9,943 nt of DNA from CAYUUP01 sp964447925 (GCA_964447925.1 CAYUUP010000061.1:1-9943); one strand, 5' to 3'. Shown: positions 1 to 6,515, numbered from the stretch's first letter. Made by a program: numbers and translations. Notes: generated by a model from the sequence alone, not told the origin.

Positions 1-1915
1 CAAACACATTGATGACCGTGCTGGCGGGGGTCACGGTGTCGGTGGCCTCGGTCGCCTTTACCCAGTAGATGTTGCTGCGGGGTGTGGCCGCGCCGGTGGT
101 GTCCGTCACCTGAATGTACCAGGTTCCATCCAGCTCCATATAGGTTGGTGTGATTGCACCCTTGCTGGTGGTGGAATCTGCATCATAAGCACTCGGCACA
201 TAGACGATGGGGTAAGTGTCCGCCTCGGCGCTGTTGAAGGTGAAGCCTTCAAAGGCATCCTCCAGATAGGAAACGGGAATCAGATAGGTGATGTTGCCCG
301 CATTGTCTATGACTTGTTTTGCATCGGAGATGGTGGTATTATCGGAATTTACCACTTTTGTATCATAATGAATTTTTCCATTGCCGCTGGTGTCTTTGTT
401 ATACTCCGCTGTATGGAGCCAGAGGGTCATGGAATCCAGGTCATAGGCACCCGGTTCCCTCAACTCATAGAGACGGAGTTGGCTGCCTGTGTCAGTTGTT
501 CCGCCGTTATACAGGTAAAACCGTGAGAAATTGCCCTCACCGCCATAGGCGTTCACATAGTAATTAGTGATCGTATTCGGCGCCAGCAGGATATGGCCTG
601 TATCGCCAGACGGTGTACTCACCGTAAAGGTTGTTGCATCGTTTGTGTTGGTTGTGGTAGTCAAATAATATGATGTACCACTCGGAAAGCTATCTTGGCT
701 ATAGGCCCGAAGATATGTGTTTGTGCCGGTTCTGATGCGGTATGTGCTTTGGTTTGCGTTCACCGCCACAAATGTCCAAATGACGGAATCTGTGGTAGGT
801 GTTACCCCCGTCAGGCCGCTTTGAGTGCCATACGATGTTGCGGTCATAGCGTACACACCGCTATAGCTGGTGATGGCAAAGGTTTTTCCGCCCAGCGCAG
901 TTGTATCAATGCCCGTCACCCATGAGAGGACAGATCCCCCCTCCGCATAGGTGGACGCCGTCTCCGAATAGGTGGATGCAATCTCCGAGTAGGTGCCAGC
1001 CTCGCTCGCAGATACAGCGGCGTAGCCCAGGATGGCTGTGTCCGTCAGGCAATAAGCAGCTTGGGTGACGCTGTCCGCGCCGCTGTCGCTTGCATAGTCG
1101 CCCTGGATAACCGAGATGCCGGTGGCGTCATCCCCGCCATTTGCCGAATCCAGGCCGGAGACGATGCCCACCCGGTCGGCGGTGCCGTCGGCGTCCGTAT
1201 CCAGGAACACCAGGCCGCCAAGGCAGGGGGAACCATCCGCCGCAGAGCGGTACAGATTCCACTTGGCGCTGCTCAGGGTCTTCACCCAGGCGGCGGCGGA
1301 GCCGGCCGTGGGAAATTCAGACTGGGACACGCCGGCGCGGTCCAGGCAGAAGGCCACAAAATAGGCGTCCCAGGCGCCGTAGGGGTCACCCGCCCAGGCG
1401 CCGTAGCGGGTGTAGCCGCCGGTGATGTACTCCTCGCCGTTTTCGTCGGCAGCCGTAGCGTAGTTGAGCGTACTCTCAGCGTAGCCCAGCTGAGTCCTGG
1501 CCACGGCCAGCAGGTCCTGGGCAGAGCTGCCGGTGAGTTCCGCGCTGGAGGCGGTCAGCTCCCACATCTCCGCCGTCTCCACGTCGGCGTCAGGGTCGGA
1601 ATAGCACGAGAGGGTGTGGACGTGTTCCTCCTCCCCGCATGTGTATATCAGCTCATAGCAGGCGTCCGTGTGGACATGGGCGGCGTCCTCCGCCAGGCCG
1701 CAGGTCAGCACCTTCTCTGCGCAGGAGTCATCATGCTGATGCTCTTCCTGCCCGCAGTAAGCCTGACCGGTCTGGCTCTCGCCGGTCATGTGGAGCGACC
1801 AGGCCACGCTCACCACCACCACCAGGGACAAGCAGGCCAGCACCGCCGCCAGCTTTCTCTGCCGGGCGTGATCCTTCCGCAGCCTGCTTACATAGCTTTT
1901 TACTGTGTTCTTCAT
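1..1915 (-). CDS. Large surface protein, N-terminal part (Cys/His modules, inactive-looking CHAP domain); 3' end outside window
   Basis: An uninterrupted frame of 638 codons runs from ATG at 1915 to the window edge, so the protein is partial. The start is supported by AGAGGTGAAGG just upstream. Residues 1-20 are basic. Residues 21-40 form a hydrophobic segment, a signal peptide or membrane anchor. Residues 54-104 hold three C-x(4 or 7)-H-x-H-x3-C modules. Residues about 134-300 resemble the CHAP-like (NlpC/P60-type) amidase domain common in clostridial surface proteins (LGY, YTRYGAW, DPYGAW, FVAFCL, GLVFLD, VGIV). The expected catalytic Cys of the WC motif is Asp183 and the expected His of DHVGIV is Arg248. 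Residues 307-325 are a short S-T-Y-S-E-T-A repeat. Residues 336-485 look beta-rich, perhaps a lectin-like trefoil, and are rich in Thr, Tyr and Asn. No LPXTG motif is in the visible part. It is last in an operon with its own signal peptidase. An adhesin or wall-associated role is inference. Confidence 0.85.
   Translation of the reverse strand, partial: MKNTVKSYVSRLRKDHARQRKLAAVLACLSLVVVVSVAWSLHMTGESQTGQAYCGQEEHQHDDSCAEKVLTCGLAEDAAHVHTDACYELIYTCGEEEHVHTLSCYSDPDADVETAEMWELTASSAELTGSSAQDLLAVARTQLGYAESTLNYATAADENGEEYITGGYTRYGAWAGDPYGAWDAYFVAFCLDRAGVSQSEFPTAGSAAAWVKTLSSAKWNLYRSAADGSPCLGGLVFLDTDADGTADRVGIVSGLDSANGGDDATGISVIQGDYASDSGADSVTQAAYCLTDTAILGYAAVSASEAGTYSEIASTYSETASTYAEGGSVLSWVTGIDTTALGGKTFAITSYSGVYAMTATSYGTQSGLTGVTPTTDSVIWTFVAVNANQSTYRIRTGTNTYLRAYSQDSFPSGTSYYLTTTTNTNDATTFTVSTPSGDTGHILLAPNTITNYYVNAYGGEGNFSRFYLYNGGTTDTGSQLRLYELREPGAYDLDSMTLWLHTAEYNKDTSGNGKIHYDTKVVNSDNTTISDAKQVIDNAGNITYLIPVSYLEDAFEGFTFNSAEADTYPIVYVPSAYDADSTTSKGAITPTYMELDGTWYIQVTDTTGAATPRSNIYWVKATEATDTVTPASTVINVF
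941..1003 (-). repeat. 21-bp tandem repeat, about 2.7 copies, in the surface protein gene
   Basis: Three consecutive 21-base units begin CTCCGCATAGG (941), CTCCGAATAGG (962) and CTCCGAGTAGG (983) on the plus strand. On the coding strand they encode T-Y-(S/A)-E-x-A-S repeats, residues about 307-325. They sit between the CHAP-like domain and the beta-rich region, as an interdomain linker would. Confidence 0.75.
1598..1762 (-). other. Three tandem Cys/His modules in the surface protein
   Basis: The segment encodes residues 52-106. The modules are C54-x4-H59-x-H61-x3-C65, C72-x7-H80-x-H82-x3-C86 and C93-x4-H98-x-H100-x3-C104. Modules two and three end in Cys-Tyr. Similar EHxHTxxCY repeats are known near the N-terminus of many clostridial surface proteins, with no function I can name. 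The two Cys and two His per unit would suit metal binding, but that is inference. Confidence 0.75.
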
Positions 1916-1927
1916 GTCCTTCACCTC

Positions 1928-2527
1928 TCATGAAACCAGGGAAAACCCGGTAAGCGGCCAGATCCGGATGATTACCCGGCCAATTACCTGGTCATATGGG
2001 ATACAACCCACCTCGCTGCTCCGGCTGTCCACCGAAACGCTCCGGTGGTCACCCATGACAAAGATACTGTTGTCGGGAACCTGGTAGGGGTAGGTCAGGT
2101 CTGATATTCCCAGCGCCTTGTCCGTCACATACGGCTCCTCCAGGAGTTCCCCGTTGACATATACGTTGCCGTCGCTGTCGATATTCACCCAGTCACCGGG
2201 GCCGGCGATCATGCGCTTTAGCAGCACATTGCCGGATACCCGGACGGCACATAAATCGCCGGTGTTGAAATCCGACGTCTTTACTAGGACTATGACGTCT
2301 CCGTTTTCCAGGGTTGGCTCCATACTGGTGCCTGACACCTGCAGCACCGGCAGGAACAGCGTCACCAGCAGCACCGCCACCGCCGCCACCACCAGCAGGA
2401 TTGCGATTGTGTTTCCCAGGATGCGCCGGAACTGTCTCCCCCGCCGCAGACGGCGGCGCTCCGACAGCACCTGCTCCTCAGAGGGGACGGGTACAGGCAC
2501 GTGCCGTTTTCCCTTTGCCTCCGCCAT
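1928..2527 (-). CDS. lepB: Type I signal peptidase (S26 family)
   Basis: A 199-residue membrane-bound serine protease that removes signal peptides from exported proteins. One transmembrane segment lies at about residues 36-60, after a basic cytoplasmic N-terminus. The catalytic Ser68 is in SGTSMEPT and the general-base Lys104 is in VLLKRMIAGPGD. The conserved box GDHRSVSVDSR (159-169) follows, with His where Asn is usual. The chosen start is the ATG at 2527, whose A is shared with the stop of the upstream gene (TAATG), so translation is probably coupled. A longer frame back to 2605 exists but would overlap the neighbour deeply and adds a Pro/Gly-rich tail unlike the family. The stop lies 12 bases before the surface protein start. 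Its position argues for a signal peptidase serving this operon's product, though a general lepB role cannot be excluded. Confidence 0.93.
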   Translation of the reverse strand: MAEAKGKRHVPVPVPSEEQVLSERRRLRRGRQFRRILGNTIAILLVVAAVAVLLVTLFLPVLQVSGTSMEPTLENGDVIVLVKTSDFNTGDLCAVRVSGNVLLKRMIAGPGDWVNIDSDGNVYVNGELLEEPYVTDKALGISDLTYPYQVPDNSIFVMGDHRSVSVDSRSSEVGCIPYDQVIGRVIIRIWPLTGFSLVS

Positions 2528-2994
2528 TACGCCGGCCCTCCGTCCTGGCTTGGGGCTTCCTCGCCCTGGCGATCCTTCCGGGCCGTCTCCCGCAGCCCCC
2601 GGCATTCTTCTTCTGTCTTTGCCAGCAGTTCCTTGCGCTGCTGCATCGTGACGGAGGCCAGCTTTGCCGCCTGCCGCTTGACGTCGGCCAGATAGCTGTC
2701 CGCCTGCTCTCGGGTGCTTTTGGCCTCCTCCAGCAAGGTCTGCGCCTCGGCGCGATCCCGCTGCGTCCCCTCCACGTACTCGTCCGCCGTGGTCTGGGCC
2801 GCCTCAAACAGCCCGCTCAGCTTCGCCAGCACCTCTGCCAGGGAACCGGCATTCTCGATTGTAATCCGCCGATCCTGCAGCTGCCGTTTCAAGTCTTCGA
2901 CCTCTGTCTGGAGCGCCTTCTCACTCTGCTGAAGCTCATATATGATCTCGATCAGGTCGGCCCGGCTTAACCGCCGGAACTCCTTATCTGTCAT
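2527..2994 (-). CDS. Coiled-coil protein of unknown function, first gene of the surface operon
   Basis: A 155-residue soluble, strongly charged protein. The N-terminus (MTDKEFRRLSRADLIEIIYEL) resembles short proteins I recall beside signal peptidase and surface-protein genes in Clostridia, which are usually annotated as hypothetical. Heptad-like patterns cover residues about 15-42 and 55-140, with many Gln, Glu, Lys and Ala. The C-terminal 15 residues are Pro/Gly-rich and probably unstructured. There is no signal peptide or membrane segment, so it should be cytoplasmic. The ATG at 2994 follows AAGAAGG by 8 bases. It is the first gene after the promoter at 3096-3124, with a leader of about 95 bases, and overlaps lepB by one base. 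A helper role in export or regulation of the surface protein is only suggested by position. Confidence 0.82.
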   Translation of the reverse strand: MTDKEFRRLSRADLIEIIYELQQSEKALQTEVEDLKRQLQDRRITIENAGSLAEVLAKLSGLFEAAQTTADEYVEGTQRDRAEAQTLLEEAKSTREQADSYLADVKRQAAKLASVTMQQRKELLAKTEEECRGLRETARKDRQGEEAPSQDGGPA

Positions 2995-3095
2995 GTTTCA
3001 TGCCTTCTTTGCTCGCGGGGGTCACTCCAATCCGGAACAGGCAATTTGTGTAACCCAAACAGGCGCCAACCGACGCATCTACTCATTCGCATAAT

Positions 3096-3124
3096 ATTAT
3101 ACCCCCCCCCGCCTTCCATGTCAA
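3096..3124 (-). promoter_or_regulatory. Consensus sigma-A promoter of the surface operon, with a G9 tract in the spacer
   Basis: Read on the minus strand, TTGACA (3119-3124) and TATAAT (3096-3101) are both perfect and separated by exactly 17 bases. Nine of these are an unbroken G run (3102-3110) directly abutting the -10 box. Upstream of -35 (3125-3155) are A and T tracts like an UP element. Transcription should start near 3089. Loss or gain of a G by slippage would change the spacer to 16 or 18. Confidence 0.85.
3102..3110. repeat. Mononucleotide tract C9 (G9 on the transcribed strand's promoter)
   Basis: Nine consecutive C on the plus strand fill the -10-proximal half of the surface-operon promoter spacer. 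Long G/C homopolymers are prone to replication slippage and also to sequencing error. Confidence 0.9.
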
Positions 3125-3154
3125 TAGCATAATCTAAATTTTTTTGTAAATTTT

Positions 3155-3180
3155 GGGGGAAATGTCCCCGCGCACCGGGG
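3155..3180 (-). terminator. Possible weak terminator downstream of lysA
   Basis: On the minus strand CCCCG/CGGGG (3176-3180 with 3166-3170) can form a 5-bp stem. An overlapping alternative is GGGG/CCCC (3166-3169 with 3155-3158). No true T run follows, only short A/T tracts, so intrinsic termination is doubtful. If it fails, lysA transcription would read into the surface operon. Confidence 0.3.
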
Positions 3181-3195
3181 CGCGATCTCAGCCTC

Positions 3196-4412
3196 TTATT
3201 CCCACAGCAGGGTGGCGAAGTAATCCTCCGGCGTCTCAGCCCGGCGGAGCAGCCGGGTGGAGCCGTCCTCCCGCAGCAGCACCTCAGCGGAGCGCAGGCG
3301 CCCATTATAGTTATAGCCCATGGAAAAGCCGTGGGCGCCGGTATCGTGAATCACCAGCAGGTCACCCCTCTCGATTTCCGGCAGCATCCGGTCCACTGCG
3401 AACTTATCGCAGTTCTCGCACAGGCTGCCCACCACGTCATACCTGTGGTCGCAGGGCATATGCTCCTTGCCCATGACGGTGATATGATGATAGGCCCCGT
3501 AGATGGCCGGGCGCATCAGGTCGGCGGCGCANNNNNNNNNNCCAGATGCCCGTGGGGCGCCAGCATAAAGCGTCCCATCTCGGTGTAAATTGCCACGTCA
3601 CCCATGCCGGCAGGCACCAGGAGTTCCTCATACTGCCGCCGCACACCCTCGCCGATGGCGGCGATGTCGTTGGCCGGCTCCTCCGGCCGGTAATCCACCC
3701 CAACGCCGCCGGAGAGATTGATAAAGCTGATGTGACAGCCCGTCTCCTCCCGCAGCTCCACCGCCAGCCGGAACAGCTGTCCCGCCAGAGCGGGGTAATA
3801 CTCGTTAGAAAGGGTATTGGATGCCAGGAAAGAGTGGATGCCGAATTCCTCCGCCCCCAATGCCTTCAGGCGGCGAAAGGCCTCAAAGAGTTGGGGCCGG
3901 GTCATGCCAAATTTAGCGTCTTTGGGGTTATCCATCACCTGGAACCCCTCCCGGCTCTCCCCCAGCCGGAACACCCCGCCGGGATTATAGCGGCAGGAAA
4001 TCACCCTGGGGATCTCCCCCAGCGTATCCTTCAGATAGTCTATATGGGTGATGTCATCCAGATTGATGACGCCCCCCAGCTGATGGGCCAGGACATACTC
4101 CTCCGCCGGCGTCTCATTTGATGAGAACATAATCTCGTCTCCAGCGAAGCCGCAGCGCTGGCTAATCATCAGCTCCGTCAGGCTGGAACAGTCCACACCA
4201 CAGCCCTCCTCCCGGAGGATCTTCAGGATGCCGGGGGGGGGGGTGGCCTTGACGGCGAAGTATTCCCGGAAGCCGGTGTTCCAGGCAAAGGCAGCGTTCA
4301 CCGCCCGGGCAGTCCGGCGGATGCCAGCCTCGTCATAGAGGTGGAAGGGGGTGGGGTATTTCTTACAAATGGCCTCCAACGGCTCCTTTGCAATAAACGG
4401 TATCTTCTCCAT
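3196..4412 (-). CDS. lysA: Diaminopimelate decarboxylase, interrupted by an assembly gap
   Basis: PLP-dependent decarboxylation of meso-diaminopimelate to lysine, the last step of the pathway; cytoplasmic. The 5' part (4412 down to 3542) has the PLP lysine Lys55 in YFAVKATP, His193 in FGIHSFLAS, the glycine loop SGGVGVDYRP (235-244) and EMGRFMLAPHGH. The 3' part (3531 down to 3196) has MRPAIYGAYHHI, the active-site Cys in GSLCENCDKFAVDR, and DTGAHGFSMGYNYNG. A run of 10 N separates them, and the frame matches only if the real gap is 3n+2 bases long. About 20 codons are probably missing, giving about 420 residues in all. The ATG at 4412 (MEKIPFIAK) is chosen for the GAGGAGAG ahead of it; an upstream in-frame ATG at 4475 lacks such a site. 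Codons 57-60 contain an 11-base C run. Confidence 0.93.
3532..3541. other. Assembly gap (10 N) inside lysA
   Basis: Ten undetermined bases. Coding frames on either side fit only a gap of length 3n+2, so 10 is a placeholder. The family has about 20 residues between the flanking motifs (APHGHL and AADLMRPAIYG). Confidence 0.95.
4233..4243. repeat. lysA: Mononucleotide tract G11 (C11 in lysA coding strand)
   Basis: Eleven consecutive G on the plus strand. In the lysA frame they encode the end of Thr57 and Pro58-Pro59-Pro60, where the family usually reads ATPNPAIL. At this length the gene is in frame. Confidence 0.9.
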
Positions 4413-4448
4413 GGCACTTACTCTCCTCAGAGGTCTTTCCGCGTGATT

Positions 4449-4467
4449 GGGCGGAGCGGATCCGCCC
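4449..4467 (-). promoter_or_regulatory. Stem-loop in the lysA leader
   Basis: GGGCGGA (4449-4455) and TCCGCCC (4461-4467) form a perfect 7-bp stem with a 5-base loop, inside the roughly 77-base leader between the lysA promoter and its start. There is no T run, so it is not a terminator. A protein-binding site or a role in mRNA stability is possible. I see no lysine riboswitch or T-box features. Confidence 0.4.
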
Positions 4468-4495
4468 TGGCGCATATCATCTTAACCTGGCTACC

Positions 4496-4524
4496 ATTAT
4501 ATACAATTCAATGACACTTGACAA
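4496..4524 (-). promoter_or_regulatory. Sigma-A promoter of lysA
   Basis: On the minus strand TTGTCA (4519-4524, five of six consensus), a 17-base spacer and perfect TATAAT (4496-4501). The predicted start is near 4489, 77 bases before the lysA ATG. It points away from the symporter promoter at 4625. Confidence 0.75.
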
Positions 4525-4624
4525 GCAACGGGTGAATTTTGATTGAATTTTTTCCGTCTTAATGCAAAAGCAAGGGGTGCAGCCGGTGCTTTTTTGTAAA
4601 ATCTGCAAATTTTAAGAAAACAGG

Positions 4625-4653
4625 TTGCATTTTATCCATATCTGCGCTATAAT
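4625..4653 (+). promoter_or_regulatory. Promoter of the glycine-riboswitch and symporter transcript
   Basis: A perfect TATAAT at 4648-4653, 17 bases after TTGCAT (4625-4630), a weak -35. The predicted start is near 4660, just before the first leader hairpin at 4681. Confidence 0.65.
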
Positions 4654-4717
4654 AATGCTGCTATTTCATCGCTAATGGAAGTCAGCAGAAGGCCAACGTG
4701 CCGACCGCTGACGGATA

Positions 4718-4810
4718 GCTCTCTGGAGAAGCCCGGTTCTGCCGGGTGCCGAAGGTGCAAAGAGATGCGGCCCCTGCCATTCTCGAAACTCTCAGGCAAA
4801 AGGACAGAGC
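4718..4810 (+). ncRNA. Glycine riboswitch, single aptamer
   Basis: The conserved core of the glycine (gcvT-type) aptamer is present: CTCTGGAGA at 4721, TGCCGAAGGTGCAA at 4747-4760 and CTCTCAGGCAAAAGGACAGAG at 4789-4809. GCTCT (4718-4722) pairs with AGAGC (4806-4810) as P1. Only one aptamer is visible; nothing like a second GAAGG or AGGACAGAG follows. A hairpin with stem GTCAGC/GCTGAC (4681-4686, 4707-4712) precedes it, and another (4819-4826 with 4835-4842) follows. The aptamer lies ahead of an intrinsic terminator and an alanine/glycine symporter, a known arrangement for this riboswitch. It senses free glycine to control uptake. Confidence 0.93.
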
Positions 4811-4868
4811 GAAATGCCCGCCCGTCTTTCCGTTGATGGGCGAACTGACGTTCACGCTTTTGTAGCTG

Positions 4869-4914
4869 GCAGCGAGGCCCTTTCTGAGAGGCGCCCGCTG
4901 CTTTTTGCATTTTT
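4869..4914 (+). terminator. Riboswitch-controlled intrinsic terminator
   Basis: GCAGCG (4869-4874) pairs with CGCTGC (4896-4901), continuing after an A bulge with GGC/GCC and an inner stem CCTTTC/GAGAGG closed by a TGA loop. Runs of five T follow at 4902 and 4910. The inner strand CTGAGAG (4884-4890) is fully complementary to CTCTCAG (4789-4795) of the aptamer core, so the two structures should exclude each other. Confidence 0.8.
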
Positions 4915-4975
4915 CAAGCGACAGCCCGCGATGATATGACGCAAATCTATTGCAAAAGAAGGAAGGAACGCAATT

Positions 4976-6496
4976 ATGGAACATTTTTTGGAAGCTGTCA
5001 GTGCTGCCAATGAGGTAGTCAATAACATCGTCTGGGGCTGGCCCGCCCTGATCCTGCTGGCTTTTGTGGGCGTACTCATGACCTGCGTGACTAAGTTCTT
5101 CCAGATCAGCCACATCGGACACTGGTTCAAAAAGACAATTGGGGCTATTTTCAAGGACAAAAACGTCACCGGTCACACCAAGGATAAGTCCATCTCCCAG
5201 TTCCAGTCCCTGTGTACCGCTCTGGCAGCCACCGTGGGTACCGGCAACATTGTCGGCGTGGCTGGCGCCATTATCACAGGCGGTCCCGGCGCGGTATTTT
5301 GGATGTGGGTCATCGCCTTCTTCGGCATGATGACCAACTATTCCGAAAACGTGCTGGGCATCCTCTACCGCCGGAAAAACAAAAACGGCGAATGGTCCGG
5401 CGGCGCCATGTATTATCTCCGGGACGGTCTGGGGGCCAAGAAGGGCTGCAAGTGGATTGGAAAAGCCCTAGCCGTACTCTTCTCCTGCTTCTGCCTACTG
5501 GCCTCCTTCGGCATCGGTAATATGACTCAGGTGAACTCTATCTCCGGCAATATGGATTCCGTCTTTGGCGTCCCCACTTGGATCACAGGCATTGCTATTC
5601 TTATTGTGGCCGGACTGGTCATCGTGGGCGGTCTGAAGCGCATCGCCTCCGTCACTGAGAAAATCGTACCATTCATGGTGATTCTGTACATCGTCGGCAC
5701 CCTCATTATCCTTGTCACCAACTTCACTCAGATTCCCGCCGTCTTCGTGGCCATCTTCAAGGGGGCCTTTGCCTGGAGCGCTGCTGGAGGCGGCATTGTG
5801 GGCTACGGTATCAAGCTGGCCATCGAACAGGGTATGAAGCGGGGCGTTTTCTCCAACGAAGCCGGCCTCGGCTCCTCCGTTATGGTACACTCCAACTCAA
5901 ATGTCAAGGAGCCGGTAGCTCAGGGTATGTGGGGCATCTTTGAGGTCTTTGCCGATACCATCATCGTCTGCAGCCTGACTGCCTTTGCTGTCCTGTCCTC
6001 CGGGCTGGTGGATCTGACCACCGGAAAAGCGCTGGTCGCCTACCAGGGTGTAGAGCTGACCAAGGCCAATATCGTCAGCACCGTATTCTCCATGCATTTC
6101 GGTTTCATCGGCGGTGCCTTTGTGGCCATCGCCGTCATGCTCTTCGCTTTCTCCACTGTACTGGGCTGGAGCCACTACGGTACCAAGACCTGCGAATTCC
6201 TCTTTGGTGAGAGATCCACCCTCGTCTATCGTATCATCTTTGTTGTTGCCATCTTCGGCGGCGCCGTCATGGGCGATAATCTGGCCTGGGATCTGGCAGA
6301 TACCTTCAACGGCCTGATGATGATTCCCAACCTAATTGGCGTACTGGTACTCTCCCCTGTGGTGTTTAGGTGTACCAAGAACTATGTGGACCGGCATATA
6401 CGGGGCATGGACGAAAAGCCTATACTGTCTATGTTCCCAGACATTCAGGAGACCCATGAGAGGGCGCTGAGCCAGGAGACAGCGGCAGAAAAATAA
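4976..6496 (+). CDS. Sodium:alanine/glycine symporter (AGCS family)
   Basis: A 506-residue polytopic membrane protein importing alanine or glycine with Na+. The N-terminus (residues 1-20) is followed by a first hydrophobic segment at 22-38. The family signature is strong: ALAATVGTGNIVGVAGA (82-98), GGPGAVFWMWV, GGAMYYLRDGLG, FGIGNMTQVNS, and SNEAGLGSS near residue 293. About ten hydrophobic segments are visible, and the length is normal for the family. The ATG at 4976 follows GAAGGAAGG by 8 bases. The gene sits alone behind a glycine riboswitch, which favours glycine as a physiological substrate along with alanine. A hairpin at 6516 follows the stop, so the transcript is probably monocistronic. 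Confidence 0.96.
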   Translation: MEHFLEAVSAANEVVNNIVWGWPALILLAFVGVLMTCVTKFFQISHIGHWFKKTIGAIFKDKNVTGHTKDKSISQFQSLCTALAATVGTGNIVGVAGAIITGGPGAVFWMWVIAFFGMMTNYSENVLGILYRRKNKNGEWSGGAMYYLRDGLGAKKGCKWIGKALAVLFSCFCLLASFGIGNMTQVNSISGNMDSVFGVPTWITGIAILIVAGLVIVGGLKRIASVTEKIVPFMVILYIVGTLIILVTNFTQIPAVFVAIFKGAFAWSAAGGGIVGYGIKLAIEQGMKRGVFSNEAGLGSSVMVHSNSNVKEPVAQGMWGIFEVFADTIIVCSLTAFAVLSSGLVDLTTGKALVAYQGVELTKANIVSTVFSMHFGFIGGAFVAIAVMLFAFSTVLGWSHYGTKTCEFLFGERSTLVYRIIFVVAIFGGAVMGDNLAWDLADTFNGLMMIPNLIGVLVLSPVVFRCTKNYVDRHIRGMDEKPILSMFPDIQETHERALSQETAAEK

Positions 6497-6515
6497 CTGT
6501 CTGAATACACAAAAC

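Noticed and set aside
1061..1933. 290-codon plus-strand frame opposite the surface protein gene
   Set aside because: It is antisense to a continuous 638-codon frame with signal peptide and recognisable domains, has no ribosome site, and reads as low-complexity Gly/Ala/Val/Arg typical of GC-rich shadow frames.
2314..2970. 218-codon plus-strand frame
   Set aside because: Antisense to lepB and the coiled-coil gene; Pro/Leu/Arg-rich with no start signal.
3546..4121. 191-codon plus-strand frame
   Set aside because: Antisense to lysA, whose catalytic motifs fix the real strand and frame.
4413..4495. Lysine riboswitch or T-box ahead of lysA
   Set aside because: The leader is only about 77 bases and has just one 7-bp stem-loop, too short for either element.
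4811..4868. Second glycine aptamer
   Set aside because: No GAAGG or AGGCAAAAGGAC element after 4810; only a simple 8-bp hairpin.
4647..5176. Minus-strand frames over the symporter leader
   Set aside because: They run through the glycine riboswitch and terminator and the start of the symporter; no ribosome sites.
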